A DNA stretch of 64,000 nt from the NCBI RefSeq assembly GCF_029887935.1, contig NZ_JARXRO010000014.1:571020-635019 (forward strand). Reading direction: 5' to 3'. Positions within the stretch are counted from its first letter, which is position 1, and every line of letters begins with the position of its first letter. The position numbers were made by a program, and so were the translations under genes. The notes under the pieces were generated by a model. It searched no databases, had not been told where the DNA came from, and saw only the letters and a list, made by a program, of their open reading frames with translations. Positions 42,574 to 50,575 of the stretch are shown piece by piece. This stretch comes from Luteimonas kalidii (GTDB lineage: Bacteria > Pseudomonadota > Gammaproteobacteria > Xanthomonadales > Xanthomonadaceae).

Positions 42574-43875
42574 ATGACCTCCCGCCGGATCCCGACCACC
42601 CTGATCGCAGTCGCGATGGCGGGCGCCGTGCCTGGCGCCGCGCACGCCGTGCGCATCGACTACACCATCGACGCCGGCTACGAGCACGACGACAACGTCA
42701 CGCTGAGCGCGGAGGACCAGATCGAGCAGGACATCGCCCGGGTCGGGTTCGGGTTCGCGCTCGAGCAGGCCTCGTCCACGGTGCAGGCGAGCATGATCGG
42801 CCGCATCGACCACCGCCGCTACGAGGACGTGTACGACAACCTGACCGACCGCATGTTCGAGGGCCGGTTGAACTGGATGGTCGTGCCCGACCGCCTGGCG
42901 CTGGTGCTCGAAGACAGCTACGGCGTGCAGACAATCAACCGCACCGCACCCGGTTCGCCCGACAACCGCCAGCAGGTGAACGTGCTGTCGGTCGGCCCCG
43001 ACCTGCAGTTCGGCCTCGGCCCCGCGCGGCGCGGCGTGGCCGAACTGCGCTACATCAACAGTGACGCCGAGGTCACCCAGGAGTTCAATTCCGACCGCGT
43101 GCTGGCCGGATTGCGCATCCTGCAGGAGCTCGATGCCACGCGCACCCTGTCCTGGAACATGCAGGGCCAGCAGGTCGACTTCGACAACGACGAGTTCGCT
43201 CGCGATCACCGTCGCTACGAGGCCTTCGTCGGCTACCGGCACGTATTCCGCCGCTTCGACATGACCGTCGACGCTGGCTACGCCTATCTCGACTACGAGG
43301 ACGGGCAGACCCGCGGCGATCCGCTGCTGCGCGCGGCGTTCGGATGGGAGCCGACCGAACGCAGCCGCTTTTCGGTCGCCCTGGCGAACCAGTTCTCGGA
43401 CGCGGCCGTCAACGCACTCGACCAGATCGACACCACCTCCGGCGTGCCGGCATCGGTGCTGACGGGCAATACCACGATCACCGCATATGCCTACGAACAG
43501 CGCTCGATCGGCGTGGACTACACCTACACCGGCACGCGCCTGACGGTCTCGTTCAACGGCACTGCGCAGGAGCTCGACTACGTCGACGAAGCAGCGTCCG
43601 GCGAAGAAAGCCGTGGGGCGGGCGCGTCGCTGCGCTACCGCCTGCGCCCGACGCTGGTGCTGAGCGGCTCGGCCTACACCAACCGCAGCGAGTTCGGCGC
43701 GCCGGAAGGACGCACCGAGACCGATCGCCTCTACGCGATCGGCCTGGAGAAGGAATGGTCGCGGCACTGGAGCACGAACCTCAGCGTGACCCGCTACGAG
43801 CGCGAGAGCTCGGCCGCGGTCGGCGACTTCGAGCAGAACGTGGTCTACCTCAACCTGACCTACCGCAACCGATGA
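42574..43875 (+). CDS. outer-membrane beta-barrel protein of the polysaccharide system
   Basis: A 433-residue exported protein: signal peptide MTSRRIPTTLIAVAMAGAVP (cleavage near AHA), then alternating beta strands such as DYTIDAGYEHDDNVTLS, GVAELRYINSDAEVTQEFN, YEAFVGYRHVFRRFDMTVDAGYAYLDYED and the last strand FEQNVVYLNLTYRNR, ending in an aromatic/basic residue. This matches the outer-membrane barrel protein regularly found in XrtA/PEP-CTERM polysaccharide loci, with ~14-18 strands expected. It may act as a secretion pore or a surface docking protein for the polymer. It follows the CpsD-like gene by 20 bp. Confidence 0.8.
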   Translation: MTSRRIPTTLIAVAMAGAVPGAAHAVRIDYTIDAGYEHDDNVTLSAEDQIEQDIARVGFGFALEQASSTVQASMIGRIDHRRYEDVYDNLTDRMFEGRLNWMVVPDRLALVLEDSYGVQTINRTAPGSPDNRQQVNVLSVGPDLQFGLGPARRGVAELRYINSDAEVTQEFNSDRVLAGLRILQELDATRTLSWNMQGQQVDFDNDEFARDHRRYEAFVGYRHVFRRFDMTVDAGYAYLDYEDGQTRGDPLLRAAFGWEPTERSRFSVALANQFSDAAVNALDQIDTTSGVPASVLTGNTTITAYAYEQRSIGVDYTYTGTRLTVSFNGTAQELDYVDEAASGEESRGAGASLRYRLRPTLVLSGSAYTNRSEFGAPEGRTETDRLYAIGLEKEWSRHWSTNLSVTRYERESSAAVGDFEQNVVYLNLTYRNR

Positions 43876-44711
43876 GCGAGCCCGCGTCGCCCGTCCGCCC
43901 TTCGCCGCGCCAGTGGCTGGCGGGCTCGCCGCATCCGCTCGCCGCGAACCTGCGTGCACTGCGTCGCGGCCTGCGCGACTTCACCCTACCGGCGCCGCGG
44001 GTACTGGTGCTGCCCTACCTGTGGCTGTTCCTCGGCCTGCGAGCGCTGGTGTTCGGCGCGCGCCGGCTGCTGGTCGCAGAGCCGCTGTTCAAGGCCTACT
44101 GCACGCGCCTGGGGCGTCATGTGACCACCGGCATCTACGTGCCCTGGATCCAGGGCAAGGGCGATCTCGAGGTCGGCGACCACGTCCACATCAGCGGCAA
44201 GCTGTCGGTGACTTTCGCCGCGCGCTTCGTCGCCCGGCCCCGCCTGCGCATCGGCGCGCGCACCGACATCGCCCACGACTGCAGGATCGTGGTGGGCAAG
44301 GAAGTGACCATCGGCGAGGGCGTGGAGATCGCCGGCGGAGTGACGATCCGCGATTCGGGCGGCCATCCGGCCGATCCGGCCCGGCGTGCCGCCGGTGCGC
44401 CGCCGGACGAAGCGGACGTCAAGCCGGTCGCGATCCACGACAATGCCTGGATCGGCTCGCAGGTGCTGATCCTGCCGGGCAGCGTGATCGGCGAGGGCAG
44501 CATCATCTCGGCGCATTCGGTGGTGGCCGGCACGGTCGCGCCGTACACCATCGTCGCCGGCAATCCGGCACGGCGCATCGGCACGCTCACCCCGCCGCCG
44601 GACCGCGCGCACCTGGTGACCGCGGCGCCCGCGCGCGCGCCCGTGCCGGCCGCGACGGAGACGCCGGCAGACGCCGCCGCGCAATCTCCGGCGCGCAGCA
44701 GCGCCGCCTGA
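43872..44711 (+). CDS. hexapeptide-repeat acyltransferase
   Basis: A 279-residue protein with a left-handed beta-helix of hexapeptide repeats: GDLEVGDHVHISGKLSV, RIGARTDIAHDCRIVVGKEVTIGEGVEIAGGVTIRDS, VAIHDNAWIGSQVLILPGSVIGEGSIISAHSVVAG, and PYTIVAGNPARRIG, the closing motif of the maltose O-acetyltransferase/WbbJ class. A hydrophobic stretch (about 40-60) near the N terminus may sit at the membrane. It likely acetylates a sugar of the repeat unit. The gene overlaps the barrel gene stop by 4 bp (ATGA) and closes the rightward transcript. Confidence 0.8.
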   Translation: MSEPASPVRPSPRQWLAGSPHPLAANLRALRRGLRDFTLPAPRVLVLPYLWLFLGLRALVFGARRLLVAEPLFKAYCTRLGRHVTTGIYVPWIQGKGDLEVGDHVHISGKLSVTFAARFVARPRLRIGARTDIAHDCRIVVGKEVTIGEGVEIAGGVTIRDSGGHPADPARRAAGAPPDEADVKPVAIHDNAWIGSQVLILPGSVIGEGSIISAHSVVAGTVAPYTIVAGNPARRIGTLTPPPDRAHLVTAAPARAPVPAATETPADAAAQSPARSSAA

Positions 44712-44882
44712 TCCGTCAGGGACCACCCGGGCCGCAGCGTTCGCGCGCCTGTCCCGAGCGCCGCTGCCCAAGGACGGCGACGGCCCCCTCGCAGCGTATC
44801 ACCGGACCTCGTCCCGGCCCCCCGGCGCCAGTCGCGCGGTCATCGTCCGCGCGCAGGAAACCAGGCAGCGTCTGCGCCGCGG

Positions 44883-46157
44883 CTACACCAGCGCTTCGAC
44901 CGCCTCGGGATGGCTCAGGAACGCGCGTGGGCTGGCGCTGCGTCCGTAGGCGCCGGACTGGAACACCACCACCAGGTCGCCGGGTTCGGCGCGGTCGAGT
45001 TCCATGCGGTCGGCCAGCAGGTCCAGCGGCGTGCACAGCGGGCCGACCACGCTGGCGGTTTCGGTGCCCAGGTCGGTGCGATTGACCGCCACCGGATAGT
45101 TGCGCCGGATCACCTGGCCGAAGTTGCCGGTTGCGGCGAGGTGGTGGTGCATGCCGCCGTCCACCACCAGGAACACCTGTCCGCGCGAGACCTTGCGGTC
45201 GATCACGCGGCTCACGTACACGCCCGCTTCGCCCACCAGGTAGCGTCCGAGCTCAATCACGATGTGCCCGCCGGGCCAGTCGCCCTGCAGCCGCTGCGAC
45301 AGCTCGCCGAGGTTGTCGAGCACCGGGCCAAGGTCGAGCGCGCCCTCGCCGGGGGTGTAGGGAATGCCGAAGCCGCCGCCCAGGTTCAGGCTGCGCACCG
45401 GCGCGGGCAGCAACGATTGCCATTCCAGCGCCTGCTCGTAGCACTTGCGTTGCGCTTCGACGATCGCGGCGTGGCGCAGGTTCTGCGACCCGGCGAACAT
45501 GTGGAACCCCTCGAAGCCGAGGTCCGCGCCGGCGACCTCGCGCAGCAGGTCGGGCACCGCTTCGGCATCGACGCCGAACTGGCGCGCGCCACCGCTCATC
45601 TTCATGCCCGAGGCCTTGAGCTCGAACGGCAGATTGACCCGGATCGCCACCCGCGGGCGGCAGCCGAGTCGTTCGCCGGCGCGGGCGAGGATCGCGATCT
45701 CGCGGAACGACTCGACGTTCACCAGGATCCCGGCCGCGACCGCCTGCGCCAGCTCCGCGTCCGACTTTCCCGGCCCGGCGAAGCTGATGTGCTCAGGTGC
45801 CATGCCGGTGTCCAGCGCCACGCGCAGCTCGCCGGCGGAGGCGACGTCGAGCCCGTCCACCAGCCCGGCCACGTGTCCCACCAGCGCCGGCATCGGATTG
45901 GCCTTCATCGCGTAGTGCAGCAGCACGTCAGGCGGCATCGCGCCGCGCAGGCCGCGCACGCGGCGCGTGATCCGCTCGCGGTCGTACAGGTAGCACGGCG
46001 TCGAACCGACCGCCGCCACCACCCGCGACAACGGCTGACCCGCCACCAGCAGTTCGCCGCGCGCGTCGCGTTCCCACGCCGGCATCGCGGATCCAGTCTC
46101 GGCCTTCACGTCCACCACCACTCCCGTTGCAGGACGCGCATCGCGCGCGTCATGCAC
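44883..46157 (-). CDS. PLP-dependent decarboxylase, exosortase-A-associated type
   Basis: A 424-residue fold-III (alanine-racemase-like) decarboxylase of the Orn/DAP/Arg group IV family. The PLP lysine is in LHYAMKANPMPALV (about residue 84); GGGFGIPYTPGEG is the phosphate-binding loop; FQSGAYGRSASPRAFLSHP near the C terminus is the active-site cysteine-replacement region. It matches the diaminopimelate-decarboxylase-like proteins of exosortase-A loci. It may decarboxylate an amino acid to give a building block for polymer decoration together with the acyl ligase and carrier protein encoded at 55402-57242. It is 12 bp downstream of the polymerase gene. Confidence 0.83.
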   Translation of the reverse strand: MHDARDARPATGVVVDVKAETGSAMPAWERDARGELLVAGQPLSRVVAAVGSTPCYLYDRERITRRVRGLRGAMPPDVLLHYAMKANPMPALVGHVAGLVDGLDVASAGELRVALDTGMAPEHISFAGPGKSDAELAQAVAAGILVNVESFREIAILARAGERLGCRPRVAIRVNLPFELKASGMKMSGGARQFGVDAEAVPDLLREVAGADLGFEGFHMFAGSQNLRHAAIVEAQRKCYEQALEWQSLLPAPVRSLNLGGGFGIPYTPGEGALDLGPVLDNLGELSQRLQGDWPGGHIVIELGRYLVGEAGVYVSRVIDRKVSRGQVFLVVDGGMHHHLAATGNFGQVIRRNYPVAVNRTDLGTETASVVGPLCTPLDLLADRMELDRAEPGDLVVVFQSGAYGRSASPRAFLSHPEAVEALV

Positions 46158-46169
46158 ATTCCGGCTGCT

Positions 46170-47450
46170 TCAGCCCATCGCCAGCAGCACCTTGACCAAC
46201 ACGTACAGCCCCACCACCGTCGCCACCGCCATCACCGGCCAGCGCACCAGGTGGGCGCCCAGAGAGAATCCCGCCAGGCCCGGGGTGCGGTCGCGCACCA
46301 CGGAAAAGTGTGCGACCACCACGGCCGCCAGCAGGTACAGCAGGATCACGTAGCTGCGGCTGAGGAAGAACGCGGCGGTGAAGAACCCGACCAGCGACAC
46401 CATCAGCGCCAGCGTGATCCTGCGATCCTCGATCCAATCCCACGCCTGCTCCTCCTCGCCCTCCACGAAACCGGGGTCGTGGCGCAGGATCCGGACCATC
46501 ATCCAGAAGCAGTAGCCGACGAACGCCAGCCAGATCGTGAGCCCGATGATCCCGTTTTCGGCCAGGACCAGCACCAGCGAATTGTGCGCGGTGAGGTAAT
46601 GGTACTCGGTGAACCGGCCGGTGCCGACACCGAACAGCGGGTTGGCCTGGAACATGTGGAGGCCCTCGTACCAGGCCTCCACGCGACCTGCCGCGGACTC
46701 CTCGCCCGCGTCGATCTGGCTGCCGCGCGAGGGCATCATCAGCAGCCCCGCCAGCGCGACCGCCCCCAGCGCCCCGGCCGCGAACCAGCCGCGCCGGAAC
46801 AGCACGTACGTGCCGCCCATCGCCACCACCGACAGCAGGGCGCCGCGCGACTGGGTCAGGTACACGCCGTACAGCAGCAGCGCGCACAGCGACCACCAGA
46901 ACAGCCGGCGCAGTCCCATCAGTCCGCCACGCGCGCCCAGGTAGGCCGCCATCGGCATGCTGATGACGAACAGCATGCCCAGGTCGTTGGGATCGCTGAA
47001 GATGCCCACGTACTGGATGCGCCCGTCATTGACCAGTTCCGCGCCGGTCCAGCCGGTGCCGAGCGCCACCTGCTCCACGCCGTGCAGTGCCAGCACCGAG
47101 GCGCAGATCACGAACACCGCCATCGTCATCACCACCCGCTCGCGCGTGTCCACCGCGTTCGCAAGCAGGAAAAACGAGACCACAATCGCGGCGAAGTTTG
47201 TGAACTGCTGCAGCGCGCCGCCGCTCCACCCGGTCAGCAGGACCGAGAGGCTGGTGGCCACCAGGAACAGCAGCAGCAGCAGGTACTGCGGTGCATCGAA
47301 GCGCTTGTTGCGCGACAGCAGCCACACGCCAAGCGCCAGCATCAGCGCCAGCGGCAGCAAGGGCACCGCGGCGAGCGGCGAGTCCGGGTATTCCTGCGGC
47401 CGGATCAGCACCAGCGCCAGGTACACCACCATCAGCGCGAACATCAGCAT
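46170..47450 (-). CDS. O-antigen ligase/polymerase family protein (Wzy-like)
   Basis: A 426-residue polytopic membrane protein, about ten to twelve hydrophobic segments. The large periplasmic loop carries the family marks YLTQSRGALLSVVA (arginine) and GRFTEYHYLTAHNSLVLVLAENGI (HNS, catalytic region), and RPQEY near the N terminus. It would polymerise the lipid-linked repeat unit or ligate it to an acceptor at the periplasmic face. It matches the O-antigen-ligase-domain proteins of exosortase-A loci. It is in a minus-strand pair with the decarboxylase and downstream of the flippase. Confidence 0.83.
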   Translation of the reverse strand: MLMFALMVVYLALVLIRPQEYPDSPLAAVPLLPLALMLALGVWLLSRNKRFDAPQYLLLLLFLVATSLSVLLTGWSGGALQQFTNFAAIVVSFFLLANAVDTRERVVMTMAVFVICASVLALHGVEQVALGTGWTGAELVNDGRIQYVGIFSDPNDLGMLFVISMPMAAYLGARGGLMGLRRLFWWSLCALLLYGVYLTQSRGALLSVVAMGGTYVLFRRGWFAAGALGAVALAGLLMMPSRGSQIDAGEESAAGRVEAWYEGLHMFQANPLFGVGTGRFTEYHYLTAHNSLVLVLAENGIIGLTIWLAFVGYCFWMMVRILRHDPGFVEGEEEQAWDWIEDRRITLALMVSLVGFFTAAFFLSRSYVILLYLLAAVVVAHFSVVRDRTPGLAGFSLGAHLVRWPVMAVATVVGLYVLVKVLLAMG

Positions 47451-47541
47451 GACGGCCGCTCCGCGCAGCCGCGAGCACCACGCCCTGCGCCGGGCGTCGA
47501 CGCACCCATGCCGCCCGTGTGCGCCGCAGTCCGCCTCGCGC

Positions 47542-49086
47542 TCACTGCAGCCTCAGCGCCCAGCGCTGCAGGAAACCGGACACGCGTCCGTGGACAAAGG
47601 GATACCGCTCCAGGAATTCGACCAGGTGACCGACATCGGACGCGCGCCAGGCGTTGAACATCACCGTGCTCGACAGGAACAGCAGCGCGAACACGAAGCC
47701 GGCAACCAGTTCGGTCCAGATCCCGGGCAGCGCCAGCACCAGACCGTAGGCCAGCAGGCCCGAAAGCGCCGCACAGCCGGCCAGGCGCATGAACTCGCGT
47801 ACCGGCAGGCGCAGGCGCATCATCCGGGTGATGCCCACCGCGACCAGCGCGAACACCAGCAGCCGCGAGATCGCGTACGAGGCGACCGCGCCCAGCAGCC
47901 CCCAGGTCGGCACCAGCGCGAAGGCGAATGCGGCGGCGATGCCCAGCGACAGGCACGCGAACACCACCCGCATGCGCTGGTTGTCGGTGGTCGACAGCAG
48001 CGCGTTGAACGCGGCCTCGCCGAGCGTCAGGCCCCCGACCAGGATCATCACCCGCAGCGGCAGCACCACCTCGCCGTAGCGCTCGCCGTACATCAGGGTC
48101 ACGCCCGGACGCGACAGCAGCAGCCCCACGCCGACCAGCATCAGCCCCAGGAAGAAGCAGTAGCGCAGCGAGTTGCTCATGATCGTGTTGGCGCGATCGA
48201 TCCCGCCCTCGCCGAACGCGTGCCCCATGATCGGCATCATCACGGTCATCAGGCCGGACGCCAGCAGGTCCACGCCGCCGCGACTGAGCGCGGCCGCGAT
48301 GGCGAAGAAGCCGACCTCCGCCGGGCCCACGGTCGCGTTGAGCAGGTAGGTCTCGATCGACTTGTTGCTGAACGTGTAAGCGAGCACCAGCAGCACCGTC
48401 CACGCCAGGTGGCTGCGCACCCGCGACGCCATCGCCGGGTCCGGATCTTCGCCCTCGACGACCATGCCGCCCCGGCGCAGCATCACGCGCGAGACCAGCG
48501 CGTAGCCGATGCTCACCAGCGCGAACGCAACCAGGTACGCCAGCAGCGGCGCGCCCATCGCCACCAGCACCAGCACGAAGGCGATGTTGGCCAAGCTCAT
48601 CGTGACCGTGGCCCGCGCCTCCACGTCGAAACGACCGTAGCCCTTGGCCACCGACGCGTCGAAGATGTACACCGCCTTCGCCAGGCCGGCGACCAGCGCC
48701 ACCGCCACGAACGCCGCCAGCGAGTTTTCCCAGCCGTCCGGCGCCAGCCAGCGGCTGCCCAGCGTGAACACCACCGCCACCAGCGCCAGGCAGGCGACCT
48801 GCCGCCGCAGCAGCCAGCCGTGCACGCGACGCGCGGACTCCGGCGACTTGCGGCCCAGCGATTCGGACACGAAGCGGATCGCGGTGGAGCTGATGCCGTT
48901 GTTGCCGACCGCCAGCAGCATGCCGGCCATCCACACCACGTAGGAGTAGCGCCCGAAGTCGGCCGGCCCCAGGTGACGCGCGATGATGATGCTGACCAGC
49001 AGGCCGACCCCGTAGGTGACGTAGGTCGAGCCCATGATCATCACCGCGGCACGGATCGCCGCGGCACCACTGAACTGCTGGCTCAT
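47542..49086 (-). CDS. lipopolysaccharide/polysaccharide flippase (Wzx-type)
   Basis: A 514-residue membrane protein with about twelve to fourteen hydrophobic segments of the polysaccharide biosynthesis/MOP family. N-terminal GSTYVTYGVGLLVSIIIARHLGPADFGRYSYVVWMAG is the typical entry, with the GP..FG turn; further marks include EVGFFAIAAALSRGGVDL. It would flip undecaprenyl-linked repeat units to the periplasm. It is upstream of the Wzy-like gene, and a 232-bp gap separates it from the divergent glycosyltransferase at 49319. Confidence 0.87.
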   Translation of the reverse strand: MSQQFSGAAAIRAAVMIMGSTYVTYGVGLLVSIIIARHLGPADFGRYSYVVWMAGMLLAVGNNGISSTAIRFVSESLGRKSPESARRVHGWLLRRQVACLALVAVVFTLGSRWLAPDGWENSLAAFVAVALVAGLAKAVYIFDASVAKGYGRFDVEARATVTMSLANIAFVLVLVAMGAPLLAYLVAFALVSIGYALVSRVMLRRGGMVVEGEDPDPAMASRVRSHLAWTVLLVLAYTFSNKSIETYLLNATVGPAEVGFFAIAAALSRGGVDLLASGLMTVMMPIMGHAFGEGGIDRANTIMSNSLRYCFFLGLMLVGVGLLLSRPGVTLMYGERYGEVVLPLRVMILVGGLTLGEAAFNALLSTTDNQRMRVVFACLSLGIAAAFAFALVPTWGLLGAVASYAISRLLVFALVAVGITRMMRLRLPVREFMRLAGCAALSGLLAYGLVLALPGIWTELVAGFVFALLFLSSTVMFNAWRASDVGHLVEFLERYPFVHGRVSGFLQRWALRLQ

Positions 49087-49318
49087 GAAGCGCCCTGAAT
49101 GGATGGATCAGCCCCCCGGTGGCGCAACGCGCCCGCGACCGCGGCTCTTGGGAAACAACGGCAATCGGGACGCGGAACGGCCATCCACGGGCGGCGGCGT
49201 GTCCGGCCGGCCCCGCGCTTGCCGTGGTATGTTCCGGCCGCCTTCGCGCCCGTACCCTGCGACGTACCCGCGCCTGCGCGCGCGGCGTCCGCGATGTCCC
49301 ACTTCCCACGCCCGGCCC

Positions 49319-50440
49319 ATGGACCAGACGACTCCCCGCGGCATCCTGCATGTCGTCAACTCGCTCGACTACGGCGGGCTCGAGCGCGTGGTCGCGGACC
49401 TGGCGATCGAACAGCGCGCGCGGGGGCACGACGTGCGCGTGTTCAGCATCTGCGAAACCGCCGGCTTCCGCGATGGCCTCGAGGCCGCGGGCGTGCCGGT
49501 GCTGGTCGCCGGCAAGCGCAGCACCCTCGACCTGCGCGTGCTGCGCATGCTGCGCCGGGCCACGGCCGGCGCGCAGGTCGTCCACAGCCACAACTTCGTC
49601 CCCAACTACTACGCCGCGACCGCCCTGCTCGGCCTGCGCGGCAAGCGGCTGGTCAACACCTGCCACAACATGGGGACGCGCCTGGACAACCGCCGCCTGC
49701 GCCTGCTGTACCGCTGGTCGCTGGCGCGCACCGCGCGCGTGGCGATGGTCGGCGAACAGGTGCGCCGGCGCTTCGTCGACGACGGCACCGTGTCCGACGC
49801 CAGGGCGGTGACGGTGCTCAACGGGATTCCGGTGCAGCGCTTCGGCCACGATGAACGCGCGCGCATGGCCGCCCGCGAGCGGCTCGGGATTCCCGCGTCG
49901 GTGCCGCTGATCGGCTGCGTCGGGCGCCTGGTCGCGCTCAAGCACCACCGGCTGCTGATCGCGTCCGTGCCGGCCCTGGCCGTGGCGCAGCCCGACCTGC
50001 GCGTGGTGCTGGTCGGCGACGGACCGGAAGAGACCGCGCTGCGCGCGCAGGCCGCGTCGCTGGGTGTCGCCGACCGGATCCTGTTCACCGGGGCGCGCGA
50101 CGACGTGTCGACCCTGCTGCCCGCATTCGACGTATTCGCGTTGCCCTCGCGCACCGAGGGGCTGTCGATCGCGCTGCTCGAAGCCTGTGCGGCCGGAGTC
50201 GCGGTCGTCGCCTCGGCGGTCGGGGGCAATCCCGAGATCGTCCGCGACGGCGACACCGGGCGCCTGTTTCCGGACGACGATGGCGACGCGTTCCGCGCCG
50301 TGCTGCTGGCGCTGCTGGCCGATGCCGGCGAGCGCCGCCGGCTCGGCGACGCCGCGCGTGCGTGGGTCGCCGCGCACGCGTCGGTCGAGGCGATGGCGAC
50401 GCGCTACGAGCGGCTGTACGGCGACGCGCTCGCCGGCTGA
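49319..50440 (+). CDS. family 4 glycosyltransferase
   Basis: A 373-residue retaining GT-B enzyme. N-terminal acceptor-binding domain: ILHVVNSLDYGGLERVVADLA. The C-terminal GT4 domain: LIGCVGRLVALKHHRLLIASV, LRVVLVGDGPEE, FALPSRTEGLSIALLEACAAGVAVVASAVGGNPEIV with the E-x7-E pattern (EGLSIALLE). The product adds one sugar of the repeat unit from an NDP-sugar in the cytosol. The ATG at 49319 is the first to give the GLERV domain start. It ends 136 bp before the convergent beta-helix/deacetylase gene. Confidence 0.88.
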   Translation: MDQTTPRGILHVVNSLDYGGLERVVADLAIEQRARGHDVRVFSICETAGFRDGLEAAGVPVLVAGKRSTLDLRVLRMLRRATAGAQVVHSHNFVPNYYAATALLGLRGKRLVNTCHNMGTRLDNRRLRLLYRWSLARTARVAMVGEQVRRRFVDDGTVSDARAVTVLNGIPVQRFGHDERARMAARERLGIPASVPLIGCVGRLVALKHHRLLIASVPALAVAQPDLRVVLVGDGPEETALRAQAASLGVADRILFTGARDDVSTLLPAFDVFALPSRTEGLSIALLEACAAGVAVVASAVGGNPEIVRDGDTGRLFPDDDGDAFRAVLLALLADAGERRRLGDAARAWVAAHASVEAMATRYERLYGDALAG

Positions 50441-50534
50441 CGGCGCGGCGCCAGGCCGGGTCCGGCCGGGGCAGGACCAGGCCGCAGCATCGCCCGCCGA
50501 TGTCGCACTCGGGGCCAATTCCATGGCCGCACAT

Positions 50535-50568
50535 GACGCCCCCCGGCGAAGGAGCGCGCCGGGGCGTC
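50535..50568. terminator. bidirectional hairpin between convergent genes
   Basis: GACGCCCCCCGGCG and CGCGCCGGGGCGTC pair around an AAGGAG loop, with a small mismatch/bulge. It lies in the 135-bp gap between the glycosyltransferase stop (50440) and the stop of the opposite-strand gene (50576), where a terminator for both would be expected. T runs are lacking. Confidence 0.45.
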
Positions 50569-50575
50569 CGCCGGG